A DNA stretch of 64,000 nt from Algibacter sp045066735 (lineage in GTDB: Bacteria; Bacteroidota; Bacteroidia; Flavobacteriales; Flavobacteriaceae): contig NZ_JBISHH010000026.1 of NCBI RefSeq assembly GCF_045066735.1, positions 62,001-126,000 on the forward strand. The letters are read 5' to 3'. Below the pieces are notes generated by a model. That model saw only the letters and a program-made list of their open reading frames with translations, was not told the origin of the DNA and ran no database searches. How positions within the stretch are numbered: the stretch's first letter is position 1; each line of letters opens with the position of its first letter. This document shows positions 18,469 through 28,523 of the stretch, one piece after another. The position numbers were made by a program, and so were the translations under genes.

Positions 18469-20352
18469 ATGAAGAAAACGAATAAAATTATATATTCTAT
18501 AATATTCATATGTATAATGTCATGTGATTCTTATATTGATATAGTACCAGATAACGTAGCTACTTTCGATTTGGTTTTTAATAATAGAGCAAATGCTAAG
18601 AAATTCTTTTATACATTATATGGTTATTTACCACATTTTTCTGATGTAAATAGTAATATTGGATTAGTAGGGGGTGATGAGGTTTGGACACATCAAACTT
18701 GGGATGGAATGCGACTTTCTATCGGAGAACAATCAAAAGCAAATCCAATATATAATCTATGGGGAAACGGGGGGCGTTTAGAGCCGCATGTAGCTTTGAG
18801 AGATTGTAATATTTTCTTAAATAGAATTAGCGATGTTAGGGATATGACTGAAGATGAAAAAACAAGATGGATTGCGGAGGTTAAATTTTTAAAGGCTTAT
18901 TATCATTTTTATTTATTAAAAATGTATGGTCCTATTCCCATTATCGATGAAAATATTGAGGTAAGTGAAGATGTTATTTCGGTGCGTATAGAAAGAGATG
19001 GGGTCGATGAGGTAGTAGATTATATTGTATCTGTTTTAGATGAAGCAATAGAAAATTTACCACCACGTATAACTTTGGAAGGTGAAGAACTTGGTAGAGC
19101 CACTAAACCAATTGCTGCGATGTTAAAAGCTAAAGTTTTGGCTTTTAGTGCTAGTCCTTTGGTAAACGGTAATTCTGTATACTCATCATGGACTAATAAT
19201 TCAGGAACACCATATATAAATCAAACTTATAATGCTAATAAATGGACATTAGCCGCAGATGCTTGCAGAGAAGCGATAGACTTAGCACACGAAGCAGGTA
19301 ATAATTTATATAAATTTTCAACAGCATATAATTTATCAGAGGAGACAATAACAAAAATGAATCTTAGAGGCGCCATCACAGATAGATGGAATAATGAGAT
19401 TATTTGGGGGCAAGCTAACCCAACCACAAATACAATTCAAAATAATAGTTTTGCAAGGATTGACGATGAATTTTCAGGTTCAAGTTCAGGGCAAGTCAAC
19501 TCTTATTATTCTATACCATTGCATATGGCAGAAATATTTTATTCTAAAAATGGAGTGCCTATAGAAGAAGATAGTTCTTATGATTATAGTAGTAGATTCG
19601 ACTTAAAAACTGGAGATGAAGCTAATAAGTTTTATGTAAAACAAGGGTATGAAACAATTGGTTTGCATTTAGATAGAGAATCTAGGTTTTATGCCTCTTT
19701 AGCGGGAGATGGTATTCTATCTTATGATGTAAATAATGAGGCAGATGACACTAGTTTATTTGTTGTAGATGCCAAGAATGGTGGTATGGCAGGTTACCTT
19801 AATGAAAGGCAATTTAACCAAACAGGATATTGGCCAAAAAAATTAGTGCACTATAAATCAGCAATAGGAAATAATAGTTTTACTGCTGAAAATTATTCAT
19901 GGCCAGTATATAGATTAGCAGACTTATATTTATTGTATGCAGAATGTTTAAATGAAGTATCAGGGCCTGCTGCAGAAGTTTTTCAATATGTTGATGATGT
20001 AAGAGAAAGATCTGGTTTAGAGGGAGTTCAAGCTTCTTGGACAGCGTCTTCAAATAATCCAACAAAGCCAAGTACAAAAGAAGGTTTGAGAGAAATTATT
20101 CATCAAGAACGTTCAATAGAACTAGCTTTTGAAGGACACCGTTTTTGGGACTTAAGAAGATGGTTTAAAGCTCACGTTTTATTAAATAGTACATCAATGA
20201 GAGGTTGGAGTTATGAAAAAGCAACGGCAGAAACTTTTTATAACCAAGTAGAATACGGTGTTACAGAATTTTCAATAAGAGATTATTTTTGGCCTATAGC
20301 TGAAGATGACATACTAGCAAACCCTAATTTAGATCAGGCTTTTGGTTGGTAA
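18469..20352 (+). CDS. SusD/RagB-family glycan-binding lipoprotein
   Basis: A 627-residue surface lipoprotein (signal ending IMSC, Cys19) that forms the lid of the SusC transporter and binds the oligosaccharide. Family features are the WIAEVKFLKAYYHFYLLKMYGPIPI helix (about 138-162), the RLADLYLLYAECLNE helix (about 482-496), and the C-terminal ERSIELAFEGHRFWDLRRWFKA signature (about 550-571). The 11-bp spacing from SusC shows cotranscription. The length is slightly above the usual 500-600. Binding residues cannot be assigned by eye. Confidence 0.97.
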   Translation: MKKTNKIIYSIIFICIMSCDSYIDIVPDNVATFDLVFNNRANAKKFFYTLYGYLPHFSDVNSNIGLVGGDEVWTHQTWDGMRLSIGEQSKANPIYNLWGNGGRLEPHVALRDCNIFLNRISDVRDMTEDEKTRWIAEVKFLKAYYHFYLLKMYGPIPIIDENIEVSEDVISVRIERDGVDEVVDYIVSVLDEAIENLPPRITLEGEELGRATKPIAAMLKAKVLAFSASPLVNGNSVYSSWTNNSGTPYINQTYNANKWTLAADACREAIDLAHEAGNNLYKFSTAYNLSEETITKMNLRGAITDRWNNEIIWGQANPTTNTIQNNSFARIDDEFSGSSSGQVNSYYSIPLHMAEIFYSKNGVPIEEDSSYDYSSRFDLKTGDEANKFYVKQGYETIGLHLDRESRFYASLAGDGILSYDVNNEADDTSLFVVDAKNGGMAGYLNERQFNQTGYWPKKLVHYKSAIGNNSFTAENYSWPVYRLADLYLLYAECLNEVSGPAAEVFQYVDDVRERSGLEGVQASWTASSNNPTKPSTKEGLREIIHQERSIELAFEGHRFWDLRRWFKAHVLLNSTSMRGWSYEKATAETFYNQVEYGVTEFSIRDYFWPIAEDDILANPNLDQAFGW

Positions 20353-20384
20353 TTAAAAATTAGTATTAACAATTAAATAAAATT

Positions 20385-21629
20385 ATGATGAAAAATTTAA
20401 AGTCATTTATAGTGCTTCTGTGCATAGCAACTGTATTTAGTTGCGAAGAAGATAAGATGTCATCGTTAATTACTGACGATGGTATCGCTCCCGGTCCTGT
20501 GGTTGTAGATGCAAGTTCTGTTGAAAATTTAGCGGGAGCATCAAAAATAACATATAATCTTCCTGATGATGAAGATTTGTTATATGTAGTTGCAGAATAT
20601 CAGAGAGGAGCTAATGAAGAAATATCTAGTGTAAAATCATCAGTCTTTAATAGTAGTTTAACGGTTGAAGGCTTTTCTGAAGCTTCAGAATATAATGTAA
20701 CGTTATATGCTGTTGATCAATCAGGAAATAAATCTGTAGGAGCTTCTGTTGTTATAAATCCAGAAGAACCTCCTTACAAATCTGTTTGTGGAACATTAAC
20801 CTATGCACCAGATTATGGTGGAATTAGATTGAAGTGGGAAAACCCAGAGGAAGGCGACGTTACTATCGAAATTTATTCTGAAAATGAGTCTGGAGGTTTA
20901 ATTTTTAAGGATGCTGTATATTCATCAGCTCAAGATGGAGAACGTTTAGTCTTAGGATTAGAAGCTGTAGAAACCAATTTCGTATTTATAATTAGAGATA
21001 GGTTTAATAATAAATGTGGTCAAATTAAGGCAACAATAACCCCGTTATATATAGAGTTATTTGATAGGGTTAACTATCAAGCTGTTTATCAAACGCATGA
21101 CACACCTTCAGATTATGGTTGGATACTACCAAGAGTTTATGATGGAACAAAAGGAGATAATGGATATCACTCACCTCCAAACTGGAAAGATCCGGATGGA
21201 GTTTTACCAGAATATATAGACTGGTCTTACAATGGAGTTCCTATTACGCCTGCAATGATTACATTAGATATAGGCTCTATATCTCAAGTATACAGATTTA
21301 AATTTTGGCCAAGACTAGGTAATTATATGTACCGTCATGGAAATCCTTGGTTATTTGATCTTTGGGGTAGCGATCATTTAAATGCAGACGGAAGTTTTGA
21401 TGGTTGGACACTTTTATTAGAAGATGCTATGGTTATAAAGCCTTCTGGACAGCCAGATAATGACAATACAGCTGAAGATATTGAAGCTGCAGAAGCGGGA
21501 TTTAATTTTGATATTTCTCCTGATATGCCGAAGGTTCGTTATATCAGATTTGTTCAGAAAGTAGCGCAGAACAGAACTAATTCACTATTACACATTAGTG
21601 AAATGGAGTTCTACGGTGATAATCGATAA
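20385..21629 (+). CDS. PUL accessory lipoprotein, DUF4959/DUF5126/DUF5000-like
   Basis: A 414-residue lipoprotein (ATVFSC, Cys20) directly after SusD, in the position of SusE/SusF-type surface glycan-binding proteins. An N-terminal Ig-like region (about 40-125: ASKITYNLPDDEDLLYVVAEY) is followed by a second beta-domain (about 135-225) and a C-terminal discoidin-like domain. That domain has Ile-Thr-Leu-Asp-Ile-Gly, then YRFKFWPR, and ends with VRYIRFVQKV...LHISEMEFYG. This matches the DUF4959-DUF5126-DUF5000 architecture found next to SusC/D in many Bacteroidota. Function is inferred as glycan capture on the cell surface. An adjacent in-frame ATG at 20388 is an equally possible start. Confidence 0.8.
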   Translation: MMKNLKSFIVLLCIATVFSCEEDKMSSLITDDGIAPGPVVVDASSVENLAGASKITYNLPDDEDLLYVVAEYQRGANEEISSVKSSVFNSSLTVEGFSEASEYNVTLYAVDQSGNKSVGASVVINPEEPPYKSVCGTLTYAPDYGGIRLKWENPEEGDVTIEIYSENESGGLIFKDAVYSSAQDGERLVLGLEAVETNFVFIIRDRFNNKCGQIKATITPLYIELFDRVNYQAVYQTHDTPSDYGWILPRVYDGTKGDNGYHSPPNWKDPDGVLPEYIDWSYNGVPITPAMITLDIGSISQVYRFKFWPRLGNYMYRHGNPWLFDLWGSDHLNADGSFDGWTLLLEDAMVIKPSGQPDNDNTAEDIEAAEAGFNFDISPDMPKVRYIRFVQKVAQNRTNSLLHISEMEFYGDNR

Positions 21630-21660
21630 AAATTTAATAAAATAAAATATTATAAAAATT

Positions 21661-22434
21661 ATGATTAATAATTTTAAGAATAAAACCACTAATTTTATAG
21701 GAATTGGTGTGTTTACAGCTGTATTACTGTGTTTTTCTTGTGAGGATACAGATTTGGTTGAAACATATAAACAGTATGTTCCTGAAAACGTAGTAAGTTT
21801 GGCTATGCCAGATTCTGTGTCTACAATATCTAGTGGACATAATAAGTTGTTATTTAGAGTGTTTGTTAACTCAGATCCAAAAATAAAGAAAGTCGTTATT
21901 GCTTTATTTGATGATGATTTAACAGATAACGATGAAAAAATACTTAAAACTTTAGATATAAATAGAACGGTTTATGAACCAGAAATTTATGAACTGGAAG
22001 CAGAGTTGCCAGAAGGAGGAAATGAGTATTTTGTTCATATAGAAGGTCTGGAAGGCCGAAAATCTATAAAGTATGATGTTTTTGGTACAGTTCTAGGTGA
22101 TGAATATAAGGAGTCGCTACAAGCTCGGCAAAATTCCGGAGCTAGCGCTTATTCTGATTCCGAAGCTATTATTACTTGGGTGTCAAATAAAGTTCCGGAT
22201 ACTGATGGAGAGGTTATTGATAATTTATTAGTTAAAACCGAACTAACTTACATTAGTAGTACAGATGGGGCTATAAAGACTATAGTAATTGATGAATCTG
22301 AGGATGAAACAATTATTCCAGATTTTATTTCAGAAGGGACTTATACTTACACTACGTTTTACAAAGCCGTAGTAGATTCTCCTTATTTATTTGAAAGTAA
22401 CTCTACAGAAGGGGTTTTTCCAGAAAAAATATAA
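21661..22434 (+). CDS. PUL accessory lipoprotein, DUF4998-like
   Basis: A 257-residue lipoprotein (LLCFSC, Cys27), the fourth gene of the SusC operon, 31 bp after the previous gene. It resembles DUF4998 proteins: YKQYVPENVVSLAMPDSV, then a beta-strand-rich body, with EYFVHIEGLEGRKSIKYDVFG before a second repeat-like half. DUF4998 genes commonly follow the DUF5000-type gene in this kind of PUL. No enzyme motif is visible, so a surface-binding or structural role is inferred. A terminator follows at 22460. Confidence 0.75.
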   Translation: MINNFKNKTTNFIGIGVFTAVLLCFSCEDTDLVETYKQYVPENVVSLAMPDSVSTISSGHNKLLFRVFVNSDPKIKKVVIALFDDDLTDNDEKILKTLDINRTVYEPEIYELEAELPEGGNEYFVHIEGLEGRKSIKYDVFGTVLGDEYKESLQARQNSGASAYSDSEAIITWVSNKVPDTDGEVIDNLLVKTELTYISSTDGAIKTIVIDESEDETIIPDFISEGTYTYTTFYKAVVDSPYLFESNSTEGVFPEKI

Positions 22435-22459
22435 GTATTAGTAATTGGTTAAAACTTGA

Positions 22460-22503
22460 AGTCTCCTTAGGCAATATATTGAATAAGGAGGCTTTTTGTT
22501 TTT
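22460..22503 (+). terminator. Intrinsic terminator of the susCD operon
   Basis: The left arm 22460-22469 (AGTCTCCTTA) pairs with 22484-22493 through nine Watson-Crick pairs and one wobble. A T-rich tail follows from 22494. It lies 26 bp after the DUF4998 gene. Confidence 0.8.
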
Positions 22504-22615
22504 AATCTAAATGTCTGTCAAAATAAATTCATTTTAAAAGTATTGATATTGTGTTGTTTATGTGTTAAGTAAACACTTTTTGTCATGCTTTAATTTCAAC
22601 AAAAAACATCAAATA

Positions 22616-25600
22616 ATGAAAAAATATATACAATTAATAATTCTCCCAGTCATGTTTTTATGGGTTGGACACTTAGAAGCCCAAACAACAATAAATACGC
22701 TTGCGGAGTTAAGGAGTCACTTAGGAGACAATGATGGAGATTTTGTAATGACTCCCGGGACATATTACTTTAATGAAACTAATTGCGGACCAGATAAATT
22801 ATTTTCAAATCCAAAATTACTCCTGTTTACTGGAAATGACTGTAAATTTGACTTTACCGATGTGAAATTTGAAATTGATACTAAAATATTCAAATTATAC
22901 GGAAACACTGATATTATTGAGTTTTGGGCAGCCGGAAATGATAATGTTTACTTGAATTTAACCATGGAAGATATTGGGATGACTGTACCTTCTAAAGGAG
23001 CAGGTTCAATACATCTTGATGGTGCAGATAATTTAATAGAAGGTTTTAAAACAACCGTAAGAGGTTCTTTTCCTTATGGATATGGCGATACTTTTGGTAA
23101 AGGAGGAGGTTCTGTTATCGCTCATCAAAAACATGCAGGTATTTTGGTTAGAGGAGACAGAAACCATATAAAAAATTGTAGTGTTATTATGAGAGCTTAC
23201 GGCCATGGTATATTTGTACAAGGTTCTCATAATGCAATAATAGAAGGTTGTTATGTTGAGGGAGAATTACGTACCGTTGGAGAAATGCTACAAGAAGAAG
23301 GTACAGATTCTCCTGCGGATAATGTAGATTTTGAAACCGTTTGGGGTTTTAATTTAAAAGATCATACAAGTGATTATACCTTCAGTCTTCAAGAAGCTGG
23401 TATTAGAGCTTATTCTACCGGAGTTATACACAATTCTAATGGGGATTCTACAGGTGTAGGTAGAGGTACTGAAAATACAACAGTTATAGATTGCACCATT
23501 GTTAAAATGCGCGTAGGTGTAAATACAGGAGCTGAAGGTGGAGATAATAAACGAATTGAAAACTGTACAGCACTTGCTTGTGAAGGTGGTTTTTGGTTAG
23601 GTAATGATGGTGATGTTATTAATTGTCGTGCAGATGCATCAGTAGGGCCAATTCTATCAGAAGATATTTCTCGTTCTAACGCTTCTTATGAAGTTACTAT
23701 CCTAGATAATTATATTCCTAAAATTGGAGATACACCTTATTTTTATGCAGGAGGAACCAATCATAATATTACAATACACGATGGTACAACTTACTATAAT
23801 CCAGATATTAAAATTGTGTTAGGAGGTACAAGACCTGCAAATAGGTTTTTAGCAGGTTCTGTAGAGCCAATACCTTCTAGAAACGCTAACAATATTACAT
23901 TTACAAACAATACACCTTATCCTTTGATTTTAGAGAGTGCTACAGATTGTAATATTTTTTCTTGTGGACCAGTTGAAGATAATGGATCTAATAATACAAT
24001 TACTCAGTTAACCGATTGTATTACAACAAAGCCTTGTAATAATACGGTAAACAAACTTGAAGCTGAATGCTATGATACCATGTCTGGTATAGGCACTAGA
24101 GAAATAAATGGTAATCCAAATATAAAAGAGGTCTATGGTATACATACAGGAGATTGGATAAATTTTAATGCTATTGATTTAACTGATATGACTTCAGTTG
24201 AAGCCATAGTATCTAGTATACATAATGATGTGTCTATAGAAGTTAGAACAGGTAGTAATACCGGAACTTTACTCGCTACAATCCCCATAACTAGTACCAG
24301 TATCGAATCTAATTATTTAGAGTTTTCTGCAAACTTAAATCAAGTTGTTAACGGGGAAACCGATATCTGTTTTGTATTCACCAGTGTGAACCAAACAGGA
24401 TGGTTATTTAATTTGGATAAATTATCTTTTAATAAAGACGCTTGTTCTCAGGCTTCATACAATCCGTTTCTTCCAATAAGTGCCGAGAATTTCTGTGCTT
24501 CATCAGGAATAGCAGTGTATGATTTGTCTATCTTTAATAAATCAATTGGAGATATTGATAACGACGATTATATAAGATTTAATAATGTTCATTTTGGAAA
24601 TGACGATGTTTACAATGAAATTGAAGTTTTAGCATCCTCTACCAGTGGGGGTATTATTGAAGTTAGAAGTGGAGCAGTAGACGGTACATTAATAACAAGT
24701 GTAGTAGTAGGAAATACAGGAAGCAATGATAATTATGAAATATTTTCTAGCTATACGACTTCTGAAATAACAGGAACACACGATTTATACTTTGTTTTTA
24801 AAGGGACGGGGTCTTCTTTTTTAAATATGGATAACTTCTTTTTTAATAATGATGAATGTAGCGGTGTAAATTACAATGCATATTCTCAAATAGATGCATT
24901 AACATATTGTGATATGTTTGGAGTGGTTCCAATAAATAATGAATACCTAGGAGGTATAAACGATAATGAATGGATTCGATATGGTAGTGTAGATTTTACT
25001 TCGGAAGCCCCTGCACAAATTACATTTAATGTAGCAGGTTATCCTACCGAGGAAACTGTAGAAAACGGATTTATAAATGTTATGCTAGGACACCCAACAG
25101 AAGGTACTTTAATAGCTCAAACTACCGTTCCAAAAACAGGCGGGTGGGAAGTTTGGGAGCAGGTTACAGAATCTTTACTTCAAAATATTACGGGTATCCA
25201 CGAGGTTTATTTATATTTTGGAAATGGCGCTTTCAATTTAGATTGGTTTGAGTTTCATCAAGAAGCACCTGAATTAGTTAACCTAGCTTTAGCTTCAAAT
25301 GGAGGCATTGCTTCACAATCTACCACGGCATACGATGGAGATGCTACTCGCGGTAACGATGGAAATACCAATGGTAATTATGGAAGTAGTTCCGTAACAC
25401 ATACCGAACACGGAAGTACTGGGTCTAATACATCTAAATGGTGGCAAGTAGATTTAGGCGCCAATAATGTCATTTGGGAAATTGTAATTTATGGTAGAAC
25501 AGGTAGTAATTATGTTAATGATTTGAACAATTTTACTGTAGAAATTTTAAACAATAATGGGGATGTTACGTTTACACAATTTTATGAAAACTATCCATCT

Positions 25601-25963
25601 TCGCGACCATTAACTATAGATGTTGATAATAAAGTAGGACGAATTATAAAAATATCAAAAACATCAGATCGAGGATTGTCTTTAGCAGAGGTTGAGGTTT
25701 ATGGAACAACGACTTTGAGTACTACTAATGTTTTAATAAATGAAATAAAGTTATATCCAAACCCTGCATTACATGAAATAACAATAATTAATGGACTTAA
25801 TCTTTCTTTAGAAATTTATAATATTCATGGGATTCTAGAGTCAAAATTTATTATTCCAGAAAGTAAACAGGTCGTTTCTATTGAAAACCTTAATTCTGGT
25901 ATTTATTTTCTCAAATTTACAAGTGACAAAAGAACAACTGTAAAAAAAATAATTAAGTTGTAG
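22616..25963 (+). CDS. T9SS-secreted parallel beta-helix protein with three CBM6-like and one fucolectin-like domain
   Basis: The ATG at 22616 is chosen because a signal peptide starts there (MKKYIQLIILP to LEAQ); the GTG at 22562 adds 18 non-signal residues. The product has 1115 residues. A right-handed beta-helix (about 25-470) has repeated N-x-I rungs such as RNHIKNCSVIMRAYGHGIFVQG. Three successive CBM6-like domains follow (about 476-607, 608-745, 746-883), each with GDWINF/DDYIRF/NEWIRY. Next is an F5/8-type domain (about 886-1035) whose AYDGDATRGNDG, SVTHTEH and WWQVDLG resemble F-type lectins that bind fucose. The C-terminal ~70 residues are a T9SS type A sorting domain (LYPNP, then LNSGIYFLKF). 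A surface or released endo-acting lyase or hydrolase is likely; the catalytic family is unrecognised. Confidence 0.8.
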   Translation: MKKYIQLIILPVMFLWVGHLEAQTTINTLAELRSHLGDNDGDFVMTPGTYYFNETNCGPDKLFSNPKLLLFTGNDCKFDFTDVKFEIDTKIFKLYGNTDIIEFWAAGNDNVYLNLTMEDIGMTVPSKGAGSIHLDGADNLIEGFKTTVRGSFPYGYGDTFGKGGGSVIAHQKHAGILVRGDRNHIKNCSVIMRAYGHGIFVQGSHNAIIEGCYVEGELRTVGEMLQEEGTDSPADNVDFETVWGFNLKDHTSDYTFSLQEAGIRAYSTGVIHNSNGDSTGVGRGTENTTVIDCTIVKMRVGVNTGAEGGDNKRIENCTALACEGGFWLGNDGDVINCRADASVGPILSEDISRSNASYEVTILDNYIPKIGDTPYFYAGGTNHNITIHDGTTYYNPDIKIVLGGTRPANRFLAGSVEPIPSRNANNITFTNNTPYPLILESATDCNIFSCGPVEDNGSNNTITQLTDCITTKPCNNTVNKLEAECYDTMSGIGTREINGNPNIKEVYGIHTGDWINFNAIDLTDMTSVEAIVSSIHNDVSIEVRTGSNTGTLLATIPITSTSIESNYLEFSANLNQVVNGETDICFVFTSVNQTGWLFNLDKLSFNKDACSQASYNPFLPISAENFCASSGIAVYDLSIFNKSIGDIDNDDYIRFNNVHFGNDDVYNEIEVLASSTSGGIIEVRSGAVDGTLITSVVVGNTGSNDNYEIFSSYTTSEITGTHDLYFVFKGTGSSFLNMDNFFFNNDECSGVNYNAYSQIDALTYCDMFGVVPINNEYLGGINDNEWIRYGSVDFTSEAPAQITFNVAGYPTEETVENGFINVMLGHPTEGTLIAQTTVPKTGGWEVWEQVTESLLQNITGIHEVYLYFGNGAFNLDWFEFHQEAPELVNLALASNGGIASQSTTAYDGDATRGNDGNTNGNYGSSSVTHTEHGSTGSNTSKWWQVDLGANNVIWEIVIYGRTGSNYVNDLNNFTVEILNNNGDVTFTQFYENYPSSRPLTIDVDNKVGRIIKISKTSDRGLSLAEVEVYGTTTLSTTNVLINEIKLYPNPALHEITIINGLNLSLEIYNIHGILESKFIIPESKQVVSIENLNSGIYFLKFTSDKRTTVKKIIKL

Positions 25964-26127
25964 TCATTATATTGATAATTTGGTAATCAAATGTATTCAA
26001 ACCTTATTAATATTTTTTTTGAAATAGAATGCAAAAGGAAGTCGTCCTTTTACATAAATATTAGAAAACCATTTTATAAATCATAGTTTATAGTAAATGA
26101 ATCATGATTTAAAAGAAGTTTCAATAA

Positions 26128-26179
26128 AAAAAAATAACATTGTAAAAGCATTCTATGTTTTTTGCAATGTTATTTTTTT
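26128..26179 (+). terminator. Hairpin terminator after the T9SS beta-helix gene
   Basis: The arms 26128-26147 and 26160-26179 pair over 20 positions with one G-T wobble, and the loop is 12 nt. Outer A and T runs allow termination on both strands. The stem core AATAACATTG and overall layout match the hairpin at 13590-13635, so the two are diverged copies. Confidence 0.75.
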
Positions 26180-26214
26180 GTTTAACAAGTATTAAAGTTT
26201 ATAAAATTAAATAT

Positions 26215-28518
26215 ATGAAAAATAGAATTTTACTTATAATTTGTTGTTTATCCGTACTTAATGTATTTTCTCAAGATAGAAGTTATTTGTTATATACAGA
26301 TAGTAATATTGCAAAGCTGAAAAGTCAAATTTCAACAAATGAATCGGTAAAGAATAACTGGAATAATCAATATAAGCAAGCTAAGGATTTACTCAAAAAA
26401 AAGAAGTTAAGTTCAAAGGACGGCCTCTTATTGGGGTTGGTTTATAGAATGACTGGTGAAGAAAAATTTGCGAGCAAATTAAAAGAGATATTGTTAAATT
26501 ACACTTCAAAAAGTACTTGGGAAGGGGCAACACTCTTAAAAAGAACCCCAGCTTGGAAAGGAGGTTTACGCACCTCGCATACTAGTTATGATATTGCTAT
26601 TGGGTATGATTGTATTTATAATTATTTATCAGAACAAGAACGTTTAGACATCGCAAAAGATATTGTGCGCCTTGGAATAATTCCTGCACGAGAAGATTGG
26701 TTGGAGCCAGGAAAAAATATGCATACCTACGATACCATGGGGCATAACTGGTGGAGTGCCTGTGTTTACATGTCGGGTTTAGCATCTTTAGCTTTAAGAG
26801 ATGAAATTCCCGAGGCAACAAAATGGGCCAAGGAAATTCAAGAATCCGCTATAGAGTGGATTAATTATACAGGAAGCGTATTACAAAATAAACCTCCAAC
26901 TTTCGATCAGGATGGTGGTTTCTACGAAAGTATAAATTACGCATCTTATGCAACCTCTCAGTACTTATTGTTTTTATATGCTTATGCTAATGTTTGGCCA
27001 AATGAGCCTATGTATAAGTCTCCAATTCTTGATAATATTGGCGATTTTTTTATAAACACAACGTATTATGTTAAAGATGGAAAAGATCTTGCTGTTAATT
27101 TTGGAGATTCCGGACTTACAGCTACCGGAGATAGAATTGTGCGTTTACTTTGGAATTTAGGATACCAAAAAGAAGATTATCAACATTACATGAATCATGT
27201 CTCTAACGGAGAAAATAGAGATTCTAGTTCTGCCGAAGCTTTAGCTTTAAATCCGGATTTTAAAAAAGATGTTTCTAGTTTTGAGTCAAATCGAGAGAAG
27301 TCCCATCTTTATAAAGATATGGGTTGGGCTACTATGAGAAACTCTTGGGATAATAATGCTACTATGCTTGCCGTAAAATCTGGTTTTACATGGAATCATG
27401 CTCATGCAGATGCTGGATCGTATATTTTATTTCATAATGGAAAAAATTTAATAATAGATTCTGGCGGAGCTAGTTACATGAGTCCCTTATACACCGAGTT
27501 CTATTGCCAAAGTGAGGCACATAATGTTGTGTTTTTCGATGGCCAAGCGCAAAATAGAAATGATCCATATTTTGGAAGTGTTAATTCTGGATCTTTACAT
27601 AACCTGATTGAAGGCGATAATTTTAAATATTTATTAGCCAATGCCACCGGGCCATATTCACATATTTTGGCTCGTAACTACCGTAACTTTATTTGGGTAG
27701 GCGATGTGATTTTGGTTATTGATGATTTATTGGCTTTTGAGCCAGGTAAATTTGAATGGTATTTGCATTATAATGGCGAGTCTACTTTAAAAGGTGGAAT
27801 CGATTTAACTATTCAAGATGAAGGTGCTAAAATTAGAGTACGCCCACTTTTTCCAAATACATTTCCTCCAGGTGGCGAGCGCCCACACGATTTTCCGGAG
27901 CACATGCTACTTTCCGAAAAAATAGGGCATGAGGATCATCATCCAGAAGAAGATAAGCCGTTTTGGTCCATTAGTCATTTTGAAAAAACGGCAAGAACTA
28001 AGTTTATTTCGGCTATTATTTTGGAAGACGATGAAAATGAAAAGAATCTTCCAGTTATTACTAGAGATGAGCATAAAGATTATCTAAAAGTCTCAATAAC
28101 TCAAAAAGGAGAAACAACCGAAGTGTATTTTAATTTACTAGCCGATGGCCGATTAAAACACAGAAATAGTTTGGTAAATATTAATGGTTGGGAAACCGAT
28201 GCTTACATTACCGTTTTAAAATTTGATGAGGGTACAGATAAAACGGATATTAATAATATAAATGAATTGTTCATTGGTCATGGTAGTTATTTGCGTCGTG
28301 AAGGACAGGTGTTAATGCATGCTTTATCTAAATACACAGCTTTAGTAGAAAATTTTGGAAACACGCCTCATGTTACTTTTGAAGGGCAACCAAATGCTAC
28401 AATTAACCTTTATAGTCCCAAAAAAAATGATACTGTTAACTTGAATAAGGCTGTTAAAAGTGGAGTTTATAATGCTTCAGAAAAAATGATTCAATTATTA
28501 ATAAGAAATAATAAATAA
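26215..28518 (+). CDS. Heparinase II/III-family protein (putative polysaccharide lyase)
   Basis: A 767-residue secreted protein. The ATG at 26215 is preferred over 26155, which lies in the terminator hairpin. The signal peptide ends near NVFSQ. The N-terminal toroid (about 25-350) includes SHTSYDIAIGYDCIYNYLS, MGHNWWSAC and FDQDGGFYESINYASYA. The heparinase C-terminal beta-sandwich holds WNHAHADAGSY (His395, His397, Asp399), then NLIIDSGGASY and SEAHNVVFFDGQ, the normal active-site and metal-site strands. It is therefore a likely active lyase acting on a uronic acid-containing glycan. It starts the last PUL block and is followed after 5 bp by the FAD oxidoreductase. The PL family number is left open. 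Confidence 0.85.
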   Translation: MKNRILLIICCLSVLNVFSQDRSYLLYTDSNIAKLKSQISTNESVKNNWNNQYKQAKDLLKKKKLSSKDGLLLGLVYRMTGEEKFASKLKEILLNYTSKSTWEGATLLKRTPAWKGGLRTSHTSYDIAIGYDCIYNYLSEQERLDIAKDIVRLGIIPAREDWLEPGKNMHTYDTMGHNWWSACVYMSGLASLALRDEIPEATKWAKEIQESAIEWINYTGSVLQNKPPTFDQDGGFYESINYASYATSQYLLFLYAYANVWPNEPMYKSPILDNIGDFFINTTYYVKDGKDLAVNFGDSGLTATGDRIVRLLWNLGYQKEDYQHYMNHVSNGENRDSSSAEALALNPDFKKDVSSFESNREKSHLYKDMGWATMRNSWDNNATMLAVKSGFTWNHAHADAGSYILFHNGKNLIIDSGGASYMSPLYTEFYCQSEAHNVVFFDGQAQNRNDPYFGSVNSGSLHNLIEGDNFKYLLANATGPYSHILARNYRNFIWVGDVILVIDDLLAFEPGKFEWYLHYNGESTLKGGIDLTIQDEGAKIRVRPLFPNTFPPGGERPHDFPEHMLLSEKIGHEDHHPEEDKPFWSISHFEKTARTKFISAIILEDDENEKNLPVITRDEHKDYLKVSITQKGETTEVYFNLLADGRLKHRNSLVNINGWETDAYITVLKFDEGTDKTDINNINELFIGHGSYLRREGQVLMHALSKYTALVENFGNTPHVTFEGQPNATINLYSPKKNDTVNLNKAVKSGVYNASEKMIQLLIRNNK

Positions 28519-28523
28519 AAAAT

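Noticed and set aside
26155..26214. Upstream start for the 767-residue heparinase-family gene
   Set aside because: It also begins inside a terminator hairpin; the ATG at 26215 starts a clean signal peptide.
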